Of a DNA stretch of 64,000 bases, positions 24,831 to 33,862 are shown one piece after another. The DNA is from Symmachiella macrocystis. GTDB lineage: Bacteria; Planctomycetota; Planctomycetia; Planctomycetales; Planctomycetaceae. The stretch's first letter is position 1. Each line of letters opens with the position of its first letter. The notes under the pieces were generated by a model. That model saw only the letters and a list, made by a program, of their open reading frames with translations. It made no database searches and had not been told where the DNA came from. Position numbers and translations under genes: made by a program. The stretch spans positions 868,001-932,000 of the forward strand of contig NZ_SJPP01000002.1 of assembly GCF_007860075.1 (NCBI RefSeq), written 5' to 3'.

Positions 24831-25922
24831 TCAGTCGCCCAGATAACGCCGCAATGTCTCATCCCATTGTGGTGTTGTGATCACCTGCAATATGGCTTGA
24901 TTGAGCGATTCGCGAAACGGACTCTCGGGAGGAATCGCGATCGCATAATCTTGTTTTTCAAACGTCGCTGGCAAGACTTGGATGAGGCCCGGATGTTCGT
25001 TGTGCACCATATATCGCAGAATCGGCGCGTCATAAACCACTGCGCCGAATTGGTTGCGTTCGAGACCGGCAAGGCATTGATCGACCGCCGGAAACGATTT
25101 GAAAGCAATGCCCTGACGTCGCAAATATGCGGCACTGGTCGAATCAGCCACGGTCGCCAAACGGACGTTGTGCAAGTCGCGCGGACCACGAACGTTTGAC
25201 TCGAGTTGTGACAACGTGAGAATTGAGGTCACCGACGCAGTAAAAATCGAGATAATGATGATCGCCGTGTACATCCACAACACGGCAACCGCTCGTCCAC
25301 CCGGAGACTTGGGGACCTTGTCGCCATACCCCACGGTGGTCATGGTAACGGCGGCCCACCAGATGCCGCTCGATAGTCCTCTAAAGACGCTGCCCCCGAA
25401 ATCTGCCCGATTTCGTCGTCGCTCAAACAGATAAACCAGCGTGCCCATCGCCATTAACACGAGAAAGATTGTAAACACGATCTTCAAGAATACCGTGGAA
25501 AAGATTCGCTTCACCACTGCCGACCAATTAGTCGTTTGACGCTGCGCAACGGCAATGCCCAGTCCGGAATTGAAATAAGAATGCGAAAAATCGAGGAGTT
25601 GCTCACGTTCGTGCGTGATCGTAATCGCCGCAACGCCCGCGTCGAGTTCTCCCGATTCCACTCCGGCAAGGATTTCATCCAGCGGCAGATTTTCGAATTC
25701 GTAGCGAAGCCCCATCTCGTTGGCAACACCCCGCCACAATTCAATACTGATCCCGCTCCAGGTGCCATCTTCATTGAGAATCGAAAATGGTGCCGCTTCT
25801 TTTGTGCCGATTCGCAGGACGCGTTTCTCGTCCGGTTGAGCAAATGTGATCGTAGAAGACAGCAACCACATCGACACAAACGCCCAGAGCTGTATACGAA
25901 ATTGGCGTTTGCCGTCGATCAT
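24831..25922 (-). CDS. GluR0-like glutamate-receptor potassium channel
   Basis: A 363-residue protein: signal peptide (1-29), S1 lobe (36-128), TM1 (143-167), pore loop with a canonical potassium filter TTVGYGD at residues 195-201, TM2 (211-236) and S2 lobe to the end. The lobes resemble ABC-type amino-acid binding proteins (AAPFSILNEDGTWSGISIEL; DFSHSYFNSGLGIAV). Such proteins are ligand-gated potassium channels, as in cyanobacterial GluR0. CAGGAG precedes the ATG at 25922. It lies 64 bp downstream of corA, in a run of four ion-transport genes on the same strand. The ligand is not predictable. Confidence 0.92.
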   Translation of the reverse strand: MIDGKRQFRIQLWAFVSMWLLSSTITFAQPDEKRVLRIGTKEAAPFSILNEDGTWSGISIELWRGVANEMGLRYEFENLPLDEILAGVESGELDAGVAAITITHEREQLLDFSHSYFNSGLGIAVAQRQTTNWSAVVKRIFSTVFLKIVFTIFLVLMAMGTLVYLFERRRNRADFGGSVFRGLSSGIWWAAVTMTTVGYGDKVPKSPGGRAVAVLWMYTAIIIISIFTASVTSILTLSQLESNVRGPRDLHNVRLATVADSTSAAYLRRQGIAFKSFPAVDQCLAGLERNQFGAVVYDAPILRYMVHNEHPGLIQVLPATFEKQDYAIAIPPESPFRESLNQAILQVITTPQWDETLRRYLGD

Positions 25923-25986
25923 CGGTTTGCTCCTGGATATCGGAATTTACGTTCCGTTTGGCGGTGGATCATCTCACGCGCCCGCT

Positions 25987-27111
25987 TCACGGATCGTCGT
26001 CCTTTCCCGGAATGTTCTCGTCGTCATCGCGATTCCAAATCCAACCCTTGCGATAGAAGTAGAATAGCATGCCGCCGGCCACGAGGAACATGGTAGTCCA
26101 TATCACGGGATAGGCCCAGGGGACGTGCAATTCGGGCATGTAGTCGAAGTTCATACCGTAAATGCCGGCCATGAATGTCAGCGGAATGAAAATCGCAGCT
26201 GTAATCGTCAACACCTTCATGATTTCATTTTGACGATTACCGACCGACGCGAGATACATGTTCATCAGGCCGGTAACCATCTCGCGGTACATCTCCACCA
26301 CTTCGGCCGACTGCACGCAATGATCATACGTGTCACGGAGGTAAACACGCACGTTGGGATCAATCAGCGGATGCTCGTCGCGGGCCAGTGAATTAGCGAC
26401 TTGTCGCTGCGGCCAAATAGCGCGGCGGAGATTGATCAGACGGTTCTTGACGTGATTCAGATTCTTGAGCAAGCGGGGCGTGGGTTGTTCGATGACCGTG
26501 GTTTCCAAGTCTTCTAAATAGTTACCGATTTGCTCCAAAACCGGATAGTAAGCATCGACAATCGTGTCGAAAATGGCATAGGCGACATAGTCGGGCCCTT
26601 CGGTACGGATCGGCCCCTTGCCACTACGGATGCGTCGACGGACTGGATCAAGAACATCGCCATAGCGTTCTTGGAAGGTTAAGACATAGTTTTTTCCGAG
26701 GATGATGCTGACTTGCTCAATGTCGACATCGGCCTGCCCGATCGAATTCACCATGCGAACGATGATCAAAATCTGATCGTCATACGTTTCTGCTTTGGGG
26801 CGTTGTGGGACATTCACAATGTCTTCGATCGCCAGCGGATGAATCGAAAATCTCTCGGCGATCCGGCGGATCAACTTTTCGTCGCCGAAGCCTTGCACGT
26901 CAACCCAGGTGGTCGTGTTCGGGTCGTGAGCCGCGTGTAGTTGATCGGTATCGGCGACGTCCGCTTCCTTCAACTCCTCGGGTGTAAAATGCATCACGTG
27001 AATTCTCGGCGATGAGGCGTCCGCGGAAATGACCAATGTCCCCGGCCGCGCGCCAATATCCGGATGCCTCTTTTTGAACAACGACTTGCCTCCCAATGCG
27101 TTCAACCACAT
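25987..27111 (-). CDS. corA: CorA-family magnesium/cobalt transporter
   Basis: A 374-residue protein: a large cytoplasmic alpha/beta and helical domain, then two C-terminal membrane helices. The diagnostic pore signature is AGIYGMNFDYMPEL, with GMN at the end of TM1; TM2 (PVIWTTMFLVAGGMLFYFYR) is followed by a basic and then acidic tail. CorA pentamers import Mg2+ and sometimes Co2+ or Ni2+. It lies 106 bp downstream of a CNNM/CorC-type gene and 64 bp upstream of the potassium channel gene, which suggests a cation-handling cluster. Confidence 0.96.
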   Translation of the reverse strand: MWLNALGGKSLFKKRHPDIGARPGTLVISADASSPRIHVMHFTPEELKEADVADTDQLHAAHDPNTTTWVDVQGFGDEKLIRRIAERFSIHPLAIEDIVNVPQRPKAETYDDQILIIVRMVNSIGQADVDIEQVSIILGKNYVLTFQERYGDVLDPVRRRIRSGKGPIRTEGPDYVAYAIFDTIVDAYYPVLEQIGNYLEDLETTVIEQPTPRLLKNLNHVKNRLINLRRAIWPQRQVANSLARDEHPLIDPNVRVYLRDTYDHCVQSAEVVEMYREMVTGLMNMYLASVGNRQNEIMKVLTITAAIFIPLTFMAGIYGMNFDYMPELHVPWAYPVIWTTMFLVAGGMLFYFYRKGWIWNRDDDENIPGKDDDP

Positions 27112-27217
27112 ACAGTCCGTTCCCCATAAATTGGGCCGGGTGAATTATCGAGCCGAGCATCCTTACTCGTTAGTTCACAAGCCGATAGGGAGTCAAGAGC
27201 GAACTACTTGCATCGGC

Positions 27218-28561
27218 CTATTGCTCAGGAATCTGCGACGAATCTTGCGGCGGTTCAGAACTCTCAACCGGAGGACGCGTCACACGGACCAGCGCTGCCC
27301 AGTCGTCGCGAACTTCCACCACGTCGACGATAAATTCACCCAGTTCAATTCGGTCGCCCACGGAAAGCAATCGTTGAGCGCTATTCACCAGGACCCCGGA
27401 AAACGTATCAGCGTCGGTCACGTCCAGGGCGATTTTGAAATGGCGGCTGATTTCATCAACCGGTGTCGTCCCCAATACCAGCCACTCATTCGCCCCTTGT
27501 GAGACGATATTCGGTTCCGCATTATCGAATTCATCGTCCACTTCGCCGATGATCTGTTCCAACACGTTCTCCAACGTGACAATGCCGATCACCGTGCCGT
27601 ATTCGTCGACGACAAACGCCAACAACTGGTGCGTTGCCTGAAAATGCCGGAGCAACTTGCTGATCGGCATGTTCTCGGGCACCTTGCGTGGAGGACGCAT
27701 AATGGTGTTCCAGTCAAACGCGTCGTTGACTTCCAGCCCGACCAAATCCTTAACATGAATCACGCCCAACACTTCATCGAGCGAGTTATTGCAAATGGGG
27801 TAGCGCGTATGCTTCGTGCGACGGGCCAACTCGATGCACTGCCGAGGAGGATCGTTGATGCCAAAGAACTCCACCTCGACCCGCGGCACCATGATCCGTC
27901 GGCAGACCATATCGTCGAATTCAAACACCGCGTGCAACAGCCGGTGTTCCGCCCGGCTGAGATGTCCGCTCACATGCGATTGCCGCAACAGTGCGCGAAT
28001 TTCATCCTCACTGTGCGGAGCATCGTGCTCCGAGACCCCTTCTAGCCCGACTTGTTTAAGCAATAACGCCGTCGAGACGTTCAGTGCCACCATCATTGGG
28101 TAAGTCAGCAAATAGAACCACTTCAACGGCAAGGCACACCACAACAACACTTGGTCGGCGCGACGAATGGCGAAGATCTTCGGTGCCTGTTCGCCAATGA
28201 CCAAGTGCAACGAAGTGATCACACTAAACGCAATCACAAACGCGGTCGTGTGCAGCACCGCTTCTGAGTGAATCCCCAATGTTTCCAGCAGAGGACGCAA
28301 TAAGTGTGCGAAGGCCGGTTCGCCCACCCAGCCCAAAGCGAGCGAGGCCATGGTGATGCCCAACTGGCAGGCCGACAGTGCCCCTTCCATGCGTTCCACC
28401 AGCCATTGCCCCGTTCGCGCAAAGGGGCGCCCGGCTCGCACTAACTCGTCCACCTGACCGCCACGAACTTTCACCAACGCAAACTCCGCAGCCACAAAAA
28501 ATCCGTTAAGCAGCACTAACGCAATCGCGATGAGAATCTCTATGACATCCTGCATCCACAT
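27218..28561 (-). CDS. CNNM/HlyC-CorC family transporter (DUF21, CBS pair, CorC domain)
   Basis: A 447-residue protein with an N-terminal DUF21 membrane domain of about four hydrophobic segments (starting IEILIAIALVLLNGFFVAAEFALV), a CBS-domain pair (RIMVPRVEVEFFGI ... VLGVIHVKDLVGLE; AFVVDEYGTVIGIVTLENVL) and a C-terminal CorC/HlyC domain. Family members export or regulate Mg2+ and Co2+. The position upstream of corA fits a role in magnesium balance. Its old name, hemolysin C-like, does not imply a toxin. Confidence 0.93.
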   Translation of the reverse strand: MWMQDVIEILIAIALVLLNGFFVAAEFALVKVRGGQVDELVRAGRPFARTGQWLVERMEGALSACQLGITMASLALGWVGEPAFAHLLRPLLETLGIHSEAVLHTTAFVIAFSVITSLHLVIGEQAPKIFAIRRADQVLLWCALPLKWFYLLTYPMMVALNVSTALLLKQVGLEGVSEHDAPHSEDEIRALLRQSHVSGHLSRAEHRLLHAVFEFDDMVCRRIMVPRVEVEFFGINDPPRQCIELARRTKHTRYPICNNSLDEVLGVIHVKDLVGLEVNDAFDWNTIMRPPRKVPENMPISKLLRHFQATHQLLAFVVDEYGTVIGIVTLENVLEQIIGEVDDEFDNAEPNIVSQGANEWLVLGTTPVDEISRHFKIALDVTDADTFSGVLVNSAQRLLSVGDRIELGEFIVDVVEVRDDWAALVRVTRPPVESSEPPQDSSQIPEQ

Positions 28562-28929
28562 TTCTATTTTCCTACGTGTCCATTTTTAAGGTGCCTACGC
28601 CGACGGCGCGAAAACCGCGGACGGTGTCGTGAGTTGGCCGAGCGGTCGATAATTCTGGATGATTCCACGCTACAACATCCCTCCCATTGAGGAAATGTGC
28701 CAGCGATCTCAACCGAATAAACATACTCATCCGCGGGCGGATTATAACGTTCCTCCGTAGGACATGGTACTCGCTCCGCATTCTACAACCGCAAAAATGG
28801 GCCGTCCCGGGTGGTATTTGCAGGACATTCCTAGACAGTCTACGATCGGCCTAGTGACAAATAGGGCCGTCCCTTCACCTGCGGGGGCGTGAAAAACAGA
28901 CTTAGAATCTCGGGAAACGCGATTGCACC
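28562..28929. other. Divergent intergenic region, no gene seen
   Basis: It lies between the CNNM-type gene (leftward) and the phosphatase gene (rightward). A 69-codon minus-strand ORF has no ribosome site or family features and is not called. No repeats or hairpins of note. Confidence 0.45.
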
Positions 28930-29859
28930 ATGTACGACATTATCGGCGACATCCACGGGTATGCGGACGAATTGATCAAACTTTTAGAGGAGCTGGGATA
29001 TAACCGCCAACGCGGATACTACGCACATCCGCAGCGAACGGCGGTCTTCGTCGGCGACTTCATCGACCGTGGTCCGCAAATCCGCGAAGTGCTGCAGATT
29101 GTCAGACCGATGGTCGAATCCGGGAGCGCCCGAGCGGTGATGGGAAATCACGAATTCAACGCAATTGCCTGGAGTACGCCCCACCCGGCCGATCCGCACC
29201 GCTACCTGCGTGAGCACAGCGATAAAAACAACGGTCAATTCGCCGCGACCTGCAAGCAACTCACCGACGACGAACGTGCCGAGGCCATCGACTGGTTTCG
29301 GAAGCTACCCATGTGGCTGTCGCTGGAGGGGATCAACGTCGTGCACGCCTGCTGGCAACCCAGCCACCACGCGACAATCACAGCGGCGCTCAAGCACTAT
29401 GGCGGAGTCACGACGGATTTCATGGTCGATGCCACCAACAAGGGCTCGGACCTTTATCTAGCCGTCGACGATGTGCTCAAAGGCAAAGAATTCCCCCTGC
29501 CCGAGGGGATCACCTACCGGGACAAGGACGGCAACCTCCGCACCAACGTCCGCGTCCGCTGGTTTGAATCGCCAGAAGGCAAAAGCCTCCGCGATTACGC
29601 CCTCCCCCCTGCCCCGCTCGCCCCCGACACACCACTGACAACCGCCATGGTCGACACCCGCGCCGTCTACGCCGCCGATTCACCACCCGTCTTTCTAGGA
29701 CACTATTGGCTATGGGCCGACCGCCCCAGCCGCCTAGCCACGAACGTCGCCTGCGTCGACTACAGCGTCGCTAAGAACGGAATCTTATGTGCCTACCGTT
29801 GGCATGGGGAACAGGAACTTGCTGACGAGAATTTCGTCTGTGTGGCGAGCCGGTCGTGA
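28930..29859 (+). CDS. PPP-family metallophosphoesterase (Ser/Thr phosphatase/ApaH-like)
   Basis: A 309-residue protein with all three dinuclear-metal motifs of the PPP superfamily: GDIHGYADEL (residues 6-15), GDFIDRGP (~43-50) and GNHEFNAIAW (~75-84), plus two later histidines (VVHACWQPSHH). It could dephosphorylate proteins or hydrolyse diadenosine polyphosphates. The C-terminal half contains GHYWLWADRPSRLATNVACV with the last metal-binding His. It appears to be a single-gene unit. Confidence 0.9.
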   Translation: MYDIIGDIHGYADELIKLLEELGYNRQRGYYAHPQRTAVFVGDFIDRGPQIREVLQIVRPMVESGSARAVMGNHEFNAIAWSTPHPADPHRYLREHSDKNNGQFAATCKQLTDDERAEAIDWFRKLPMWLSLEGINVVHACWQPSHHATITAALKHYGGVTTDFMVDATNKGSDLYLAVDDVLKGKEFPLPEGITYRDKDGNLRTNVRVRWFESPEGKSLRDYALPPAPLAPDTPLTTAMVDTRAVYAADSPPVFLGHYWLWADRPSRLATNVACVDYSVAKNGILCAYRWHGEQELADENFVCVASRS

Positions 29860-29937
29860 GCGATGGTTAATGGGGATTTACCTACGCCTTCGGTGTATAG
29901 ACAGATACGATCCCCTTGCCGGTCAAGCCGTAACGTC

Positions 29938-30657
29938 CTAACGACCACGCTGGCCTCGGTACTGAGGTTTTCCGATGCCTGCTTTCAAGCTACCGTCTTC
30001 CAACTCTTCGGTGGTGACTCCCAGAATGATGTCAAAGTTAGCGGCCAGTTCGCCAATTTTGGAATCGGGAATTGGTTTGAAGTCGACCAGCACCGTGTCG
30101 CGGGACTGTTGATCGATTCTGCGAAACAAGCCGTCGCTTTTGTTCTGTTTTTCGCCTTTGATGAGCATCTGCGTGGTGAAAATCCGCCTGCCGTTTTTGC
30201 TAACGCCAAAGTGAATGTGCGGCGTCCGTCCGGGATACGGAACCGGTCTGACGGTGCGGAAATAATACTGCCCCTTCGCATCGGTCAAAAACCGTCCGTA
30301 ACCTTGAAAATTCGTGTCCCGATTCCCGGCCCCCGCCGAATCGGTATGGATGTAGACACCGTTGTGATCGACCTGCCAGATTTCCACAAACGCATTGCGA
30401 ATCGGCGAGCCGCTAGCGGTGAGGATGCGGCCTGATAGATGCGTAATATCACCGATCGCCGGCGTGATTGCATCGTTGACCACCAACAGGTCGTTGTCGG
30501 TATCCAACGGCATTTTGTCCGGATAGAACGGGCCTTCGCCCATTTTGGCCGTCACCGCTAATTCTTCAGCAAACAGTCCCGGTACAGAAAACGAAACCGC
30601 ACCGAACGCCAACGTACTCAACACGCCACGGCGTGTCGGTTTCCAAAGTGACGACAT
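29938..30657 (-). CDS. Exported intradiol ring-cleavage dioxygenase
   Basis: A 239-residue protein with a Tat-like signal (KPTRRGVLSTLAFGAVSF). The mature part has the intradiol dioxygenase core (protocatechuate 3,4-dioxygenase/catechol 1,2-dioxygenase family): LSGRILTASGSPIRNAFVEI, NGVYIHT, FQGYGRFLTDAKGQYYFRTV and the metal-ligand stretch PGRTPHIHFGV. Family members use Fe(III) to open aromatic diol rings. The frame is open to 30768, but the ATG at 30657 has AGGAG at optimal spacing and starts the signal. No other aromatic-degradation genes are near, so the substrate may be a polyphenol or be unrelated. Confidence 0.9.
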   Translation of the reverse strand: MSSLWKPTRRGVLSTLAFGAVSFSVPGLFAEELAVTAKMGEGPFYPDKMPLDTDNDLLVVNDAITPAIGDITHLSGRILTASGSPIRNAFVEIWQVDHNGVYIHTDSAGAGNRDTNFQGYGRFLTDAKGQYYFRTVRPVPYPGRTPHIHFGVSKNGRRIFTTQMLIKGEKQNKSDGLFRRIDQQSRDTVLVDFKPIPDSKIGELAANFDIILGVTTEELEDGSLKAGIGKPQYRGQRGR

Positions 30658-30866
30658 AAGACTTCTCCTGAATGGCGTTGGGGGAACCCTTGTTCCGTGA
30701 TCGTGATACTTTATAAACACCGACGAAGGCTTATTGTTCCGCAAGAAAGTCTGAATCGGCCAATCCATATCGGCCGACAGGTTTCAGTCTTCTTATCAAA
30801 ACGAAAACGATCGCCGCGAATTCACTAATTGCTGCAAATATGAAAGCAGAGCGGACTGCGGTGCTC

Positions 30867-33353
30867 CTATTCTAAATCGAACGATTCAAACTCTCCCTCT
30901 TTGGTGAGGCGAGTTCCCCACACTCGATCTGATGCCTGGTGTCGTGAGGGACTGAAGGAAAGCAACGGGCCGATCCCGATGTCGAGTTTGTTGATGCGGT
31001 GCAAAGCATCGATCAATGTTTCCGTGGTCAAATCCGGTCCCGCCAACTGCAGACCTTCTGTGAAGATTTTTGCGGCAATAAATCCTTCCAGCGATACGAA
31101 CCCCGGCTCATATTCCGGATTATATTTTTGCAACAGCCGGCGATATTCCAACACCCCGGTGGCATTGGACATAAACGGCGGAACAACCTGAGTCACGATG
31201 ACTCCTTCACCGTCCGCCGGTCCGTTTTCACGGAATTCCTCGGCAATAGCGCGGCTGCCGACAAACGAGACCGCGCCGAACACCATGTCCGGTTTCGCAG
31301 CCTTCACCCGTTTGACGAACCGGGCTGCCACCTTGTAGGTCGAGACCATAACGATGGCGCGTATCTCGTTCTTGTCATCAACAATCGTAGAAACCGCTTC
31401 GTCTATGTTAAACCGATTGCGGTCATAGCCAACACGCAGCAGTTGATCGACATCGATACCATACCCCTTCACCGCACGGGCAACGCCCGCAAACCCATCG
31501 TCACCAAAGGCATCATTCTGCGCGAACACAGCAATCTGTTCCGGGGGGATGCGGAGCGTCTCGACAAAATACTTGACCAGCGCCGCTGTCTCGTCTTGGT
31601 AACTGGCCCGATAGTTAAAGATATACCGGTCCGGCGGATCTTCGCGGAGCAAACTGGCGCCAGTGAGCGGCGAGAAAAACAGATGCCCATTCTGGCTGGC
31701 AAAAACCGACGTCACATTGGCCGTGGGCGTGCCAACGTTTCCAATCACCGCAAAGACCTTACGGTCCTCGAAAAGCTGCTTCATGTTTTCTAGCGATTTA
31801 TCGGGATCATACCGGTCATCCAGCACCGTGAGTTCGATCCGGCGGCCGTGTACCCCTCCCGCATCGTTGACGCTATCGAAGTAGCTCTTCATCCCGATGA
31901 CCATATTCCGGCCCAGTTCTTCGTTGGGCCCATTGAAAGCGGTCGTCGTTCCCAAATGAATCGTATCGGCCGTAACGCCGCGGAAAGTCGGGACGTTCTG
32001 ATTGGCATTTTCAGCGACAACGTTGCCGTTCTCCGTATTGAGGCCGTCGTCCGATCGGTCGTTGAACAAACCGCTCAAGGCGAAAAGCACAGCCAACGCA
32101 GCGACCACCATTGCCCCACCGGCGGCGATCTTCCAAGGAAAGGGTTTCGCCGCTGGTTCCTCTGGGGCTGCAACGGGCGGGGGTGCTTCTTCGGAAAGCA
32201 GAGCAGCTAAATCCTTACGCAACTCTGCCGCCGATTGATAGCGATCTTCCGGTCGTTTGGCCATCGCTCGCTGAATGATCCGATCACAACCGGCCGGAAC
32301 TTCCGGATGTTTTTCGACCACGCTTGGCACGGGTTGATTGCAATGTGCGAACATCACCTGCAATTGCGTGCCGCTCTCTGTAAACGGCGGATGCCCGGTG
32401 AGTAGGTCAAAATAGGTGGCGCCCAATGAATAAATGTCAGACAGTGGGTTGATCTCACCGGCGCTGCACTGTTCGGGACTCATAAAATCCGGCGTGCCCA
32501 GAATCGTCCCGTGCTGCGTTAAGGCCTTCTCGGAATCCTGGTCAGATTTCGCCAAACCAAAGTCCAACAGCTTCACCGTCGATTCGACGGTGAGCATTAT
32601 ATTCTGCGGCTTGATGTCGCGATGAATCAGGCCTTGGGAGTGCGCAGCAGTCAAGGCGTCGCAACAATCCATGGCGATTCGCGTTGCCAGTTTCCAGTCC
32701 AAGAATCCGCGCGTCGACTTTTTGAGCACCTCGCTGAGATCATCGCCCGGGACCTTTTCCATGACAACGTAATAAGCACCTTCGACCTCCAAAACGTCAT
32801 AAATACCGACAATATTCGGATGGTGCATCGCTCCGGCTGTCTGCGCTTCTTGCAGCAGCCGCGACAAGGCATTTTCATTGGTGGAGTGCTTCGAACTCAA
32901 CAGCTTGATGGCGACTTCACGACGAATCACCGAGTCGTAGGCACCGAAGACAATCCCCATCCCGCCAATGCCGAGGACCGAACGGATTTCGTACTTCCCC
33001 AACATTTCGCCGACAGCAATATCGACTTCGGTACTCCCCAAGTCGGGTTCCCGTTTCGACCCCTCCGTGACAATCGTATCGTCAATCGCACTGAAGGCGG
33101 CGGAGATGGTTGGTTGATCTGCTGGAAATCGCTGGATGTAGTCGGTGGGCGAGGGATTTTCGCCCAAGCTTCTGCGCCGCCGCAAGTCGGCATTGATCAG
33201 TTCCGCGAGCACTTCCCGGCGAACATCCTCAGGCGCACGTTTCGCATAGTCTTCCAGATTGGGCCGCAAGCCGGCTTCCCAATCGTCTTGAAACTCGCGA
33301 AGTATCGCCGTCGCAGCCACATCTCGTTCTCGAGCTGAATCCGATTCTGTCAC
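30867..33353 (-). CDS. Transmembrane Ser/Thr protein kinase fused to LivJ-type ligand-binding domain
   Basis: An 828-residue one-gene receptor kinase. Residues 1-110 are a soluble leader (REFQDDWEAGLRPNLEDY) common before planctomycete kinases. The kinase domain (120-390) is complete: GIGGMGIVFGAYD, VAIK lysine (K150), HRDIKPQN (244-251), DFG (264-266), GTPDFMSPEQ. One membrane helix (409-430) follows. Residues ~455-825 match the periplasmic branched-chain amino-acid/amide-binding (Leu/Ile/Val-binding type) fold: IHLGTTTAFNGPNEELGRNM, DDRYDPDKSLENMKQLFED, AVIGNVGTPTANVTSVF, FFSPLTGASLL. The layout predicts that an external small molecule controls an intracellular kinase. It is monocistronic. 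Confidence 0.93.
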   Translation of the reverse strand: MTESDSARERDVAATAILREFQDDWEAGLRPNLEDYAKRAPEDVRREVLAELINADLRRRRSLGENPSPTDYIQRFPADQPTISAAFSAIDDTIVTEGSKREPDLGSTEVDIAVGEMLGKYEIRSVLGIGGMGIVFGAYDSVIRREVAIKLLSSKHSTNENALSRLLQEAQTAGAMHHPNIVGIYDVLEVEGAYYVVMEKVPGDDLSEVLKKSTRGFLDWKLATRIAMDCCDALTAAHSQGLIHRDIKPQNIMLTVESTVKLLDFGLAKSDQDSEKALTQHGTILGTPDFMSPEQCSAGEINPLSDIYSLGATYFDLLTGHPPFTESGTQLQVMFAHCNQPVPSVVEKHPEVPAGCDRIIQRAMAKRPEDRYQSAAELRKDLAALLSEEAPPPVAAPEEPAAKPFPWKIAAGGAMVVAALAVLFALSGLFNDRSDDGLNTENGNVVAENANQNVPTFRGVTADTIHLGTTTAFNGPNEELGRNMVIGMKSYFDSVNDAGGVHGRRIELTVLDDRYDPDKSLENMKQLFEDRKVFAVIGNVGTPTANVTSVFASQNGHLFFSPLTGASLLREDPPDRYIFNYRASYQDETAALVKYFVETLRIPPEQIAVFAQNDAFGDDGFAGVARAVKGYGIDVDQLLRVGYDRNRFNIDEAVSTIVDDKNEIRAIVMVSTYKVAARFVKRVKAAKPDMVFGAVSFVGSRAIAEEFRENGPADGEGVIVTQVVPPFMSNATGVLEYRRLLQKYNPEYEPGFVSLEGFIAAKIFTEGLQLAGPDLTTETLIDALHRINKLDIGIGPLLSFSPSRHQASDRVWGTRLTKEGEFESFDLE

Positions 33354-33862
33354 TGGATGTTCCTTCGGTCGTTCCTAGCGCAGTGTCCTGACAACCCACA
33401 GGATAAGGCATCCAGAAACCTGCGGGAAGCCTGATATGCTTGTACCAATCACGACTAGAAACCAACCTCAGCGTCACAAGCCTTAGCTAATATCCTCTGT
33501 AATTATTCGTGCGACTAACGTTTTAATGTTTCGTCTGTTGCGAAGATTTGCATTTCCAAAAAAGAAACCACGAAAGCAACGAAAGACACGAAATCGACAT
33601 TAGGAATGACGGCAGTCGCAAAATACATGAGATGACTGTTTGCGGGAGCAACCTTCTGTGCCTTTTTCGATACAATTGGTCTGACAGGCAAGGTTCTAGC
33701 CACGGAGGACACGGCCTAGCCGTGCTGAATGCTTCGCGTCTTTTGTGATTTATTTTTCACTTGGGGAACAAGCTAAAGTTTTGCATGTGCCGCCATAACT
33801 TTGGACGTTCGTTCTACGAAGCCGGTCCGGAAATCGTTGTCCGATGACAACATCGCAAAATG
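33354..33862. other. Intergenic region with a short tandem repeat
   Basis: Contains the upstream region of the kinase gene and the 9-bp repeat listed separately. ORFs on both strands here are short, lack ribosome sites and have no recognisable features. Confidence 0.45.
33570..33596. repeat. Three tandem copies of a 9-bp unit
   Basis: ACGAAAGCA, ACGAAAGAC and ACGAAATCG follow each other without gap. Purine-rich on the plus strand; no known function. Confidence 0.55.

Noticed and set aside
33570-33596. Tandem 9-bp units considered as a CRISPR array or origin iterons
   Set aside because: Units are too short, directly adjacent and only three; no cas genes or DnaA boxes nearby.
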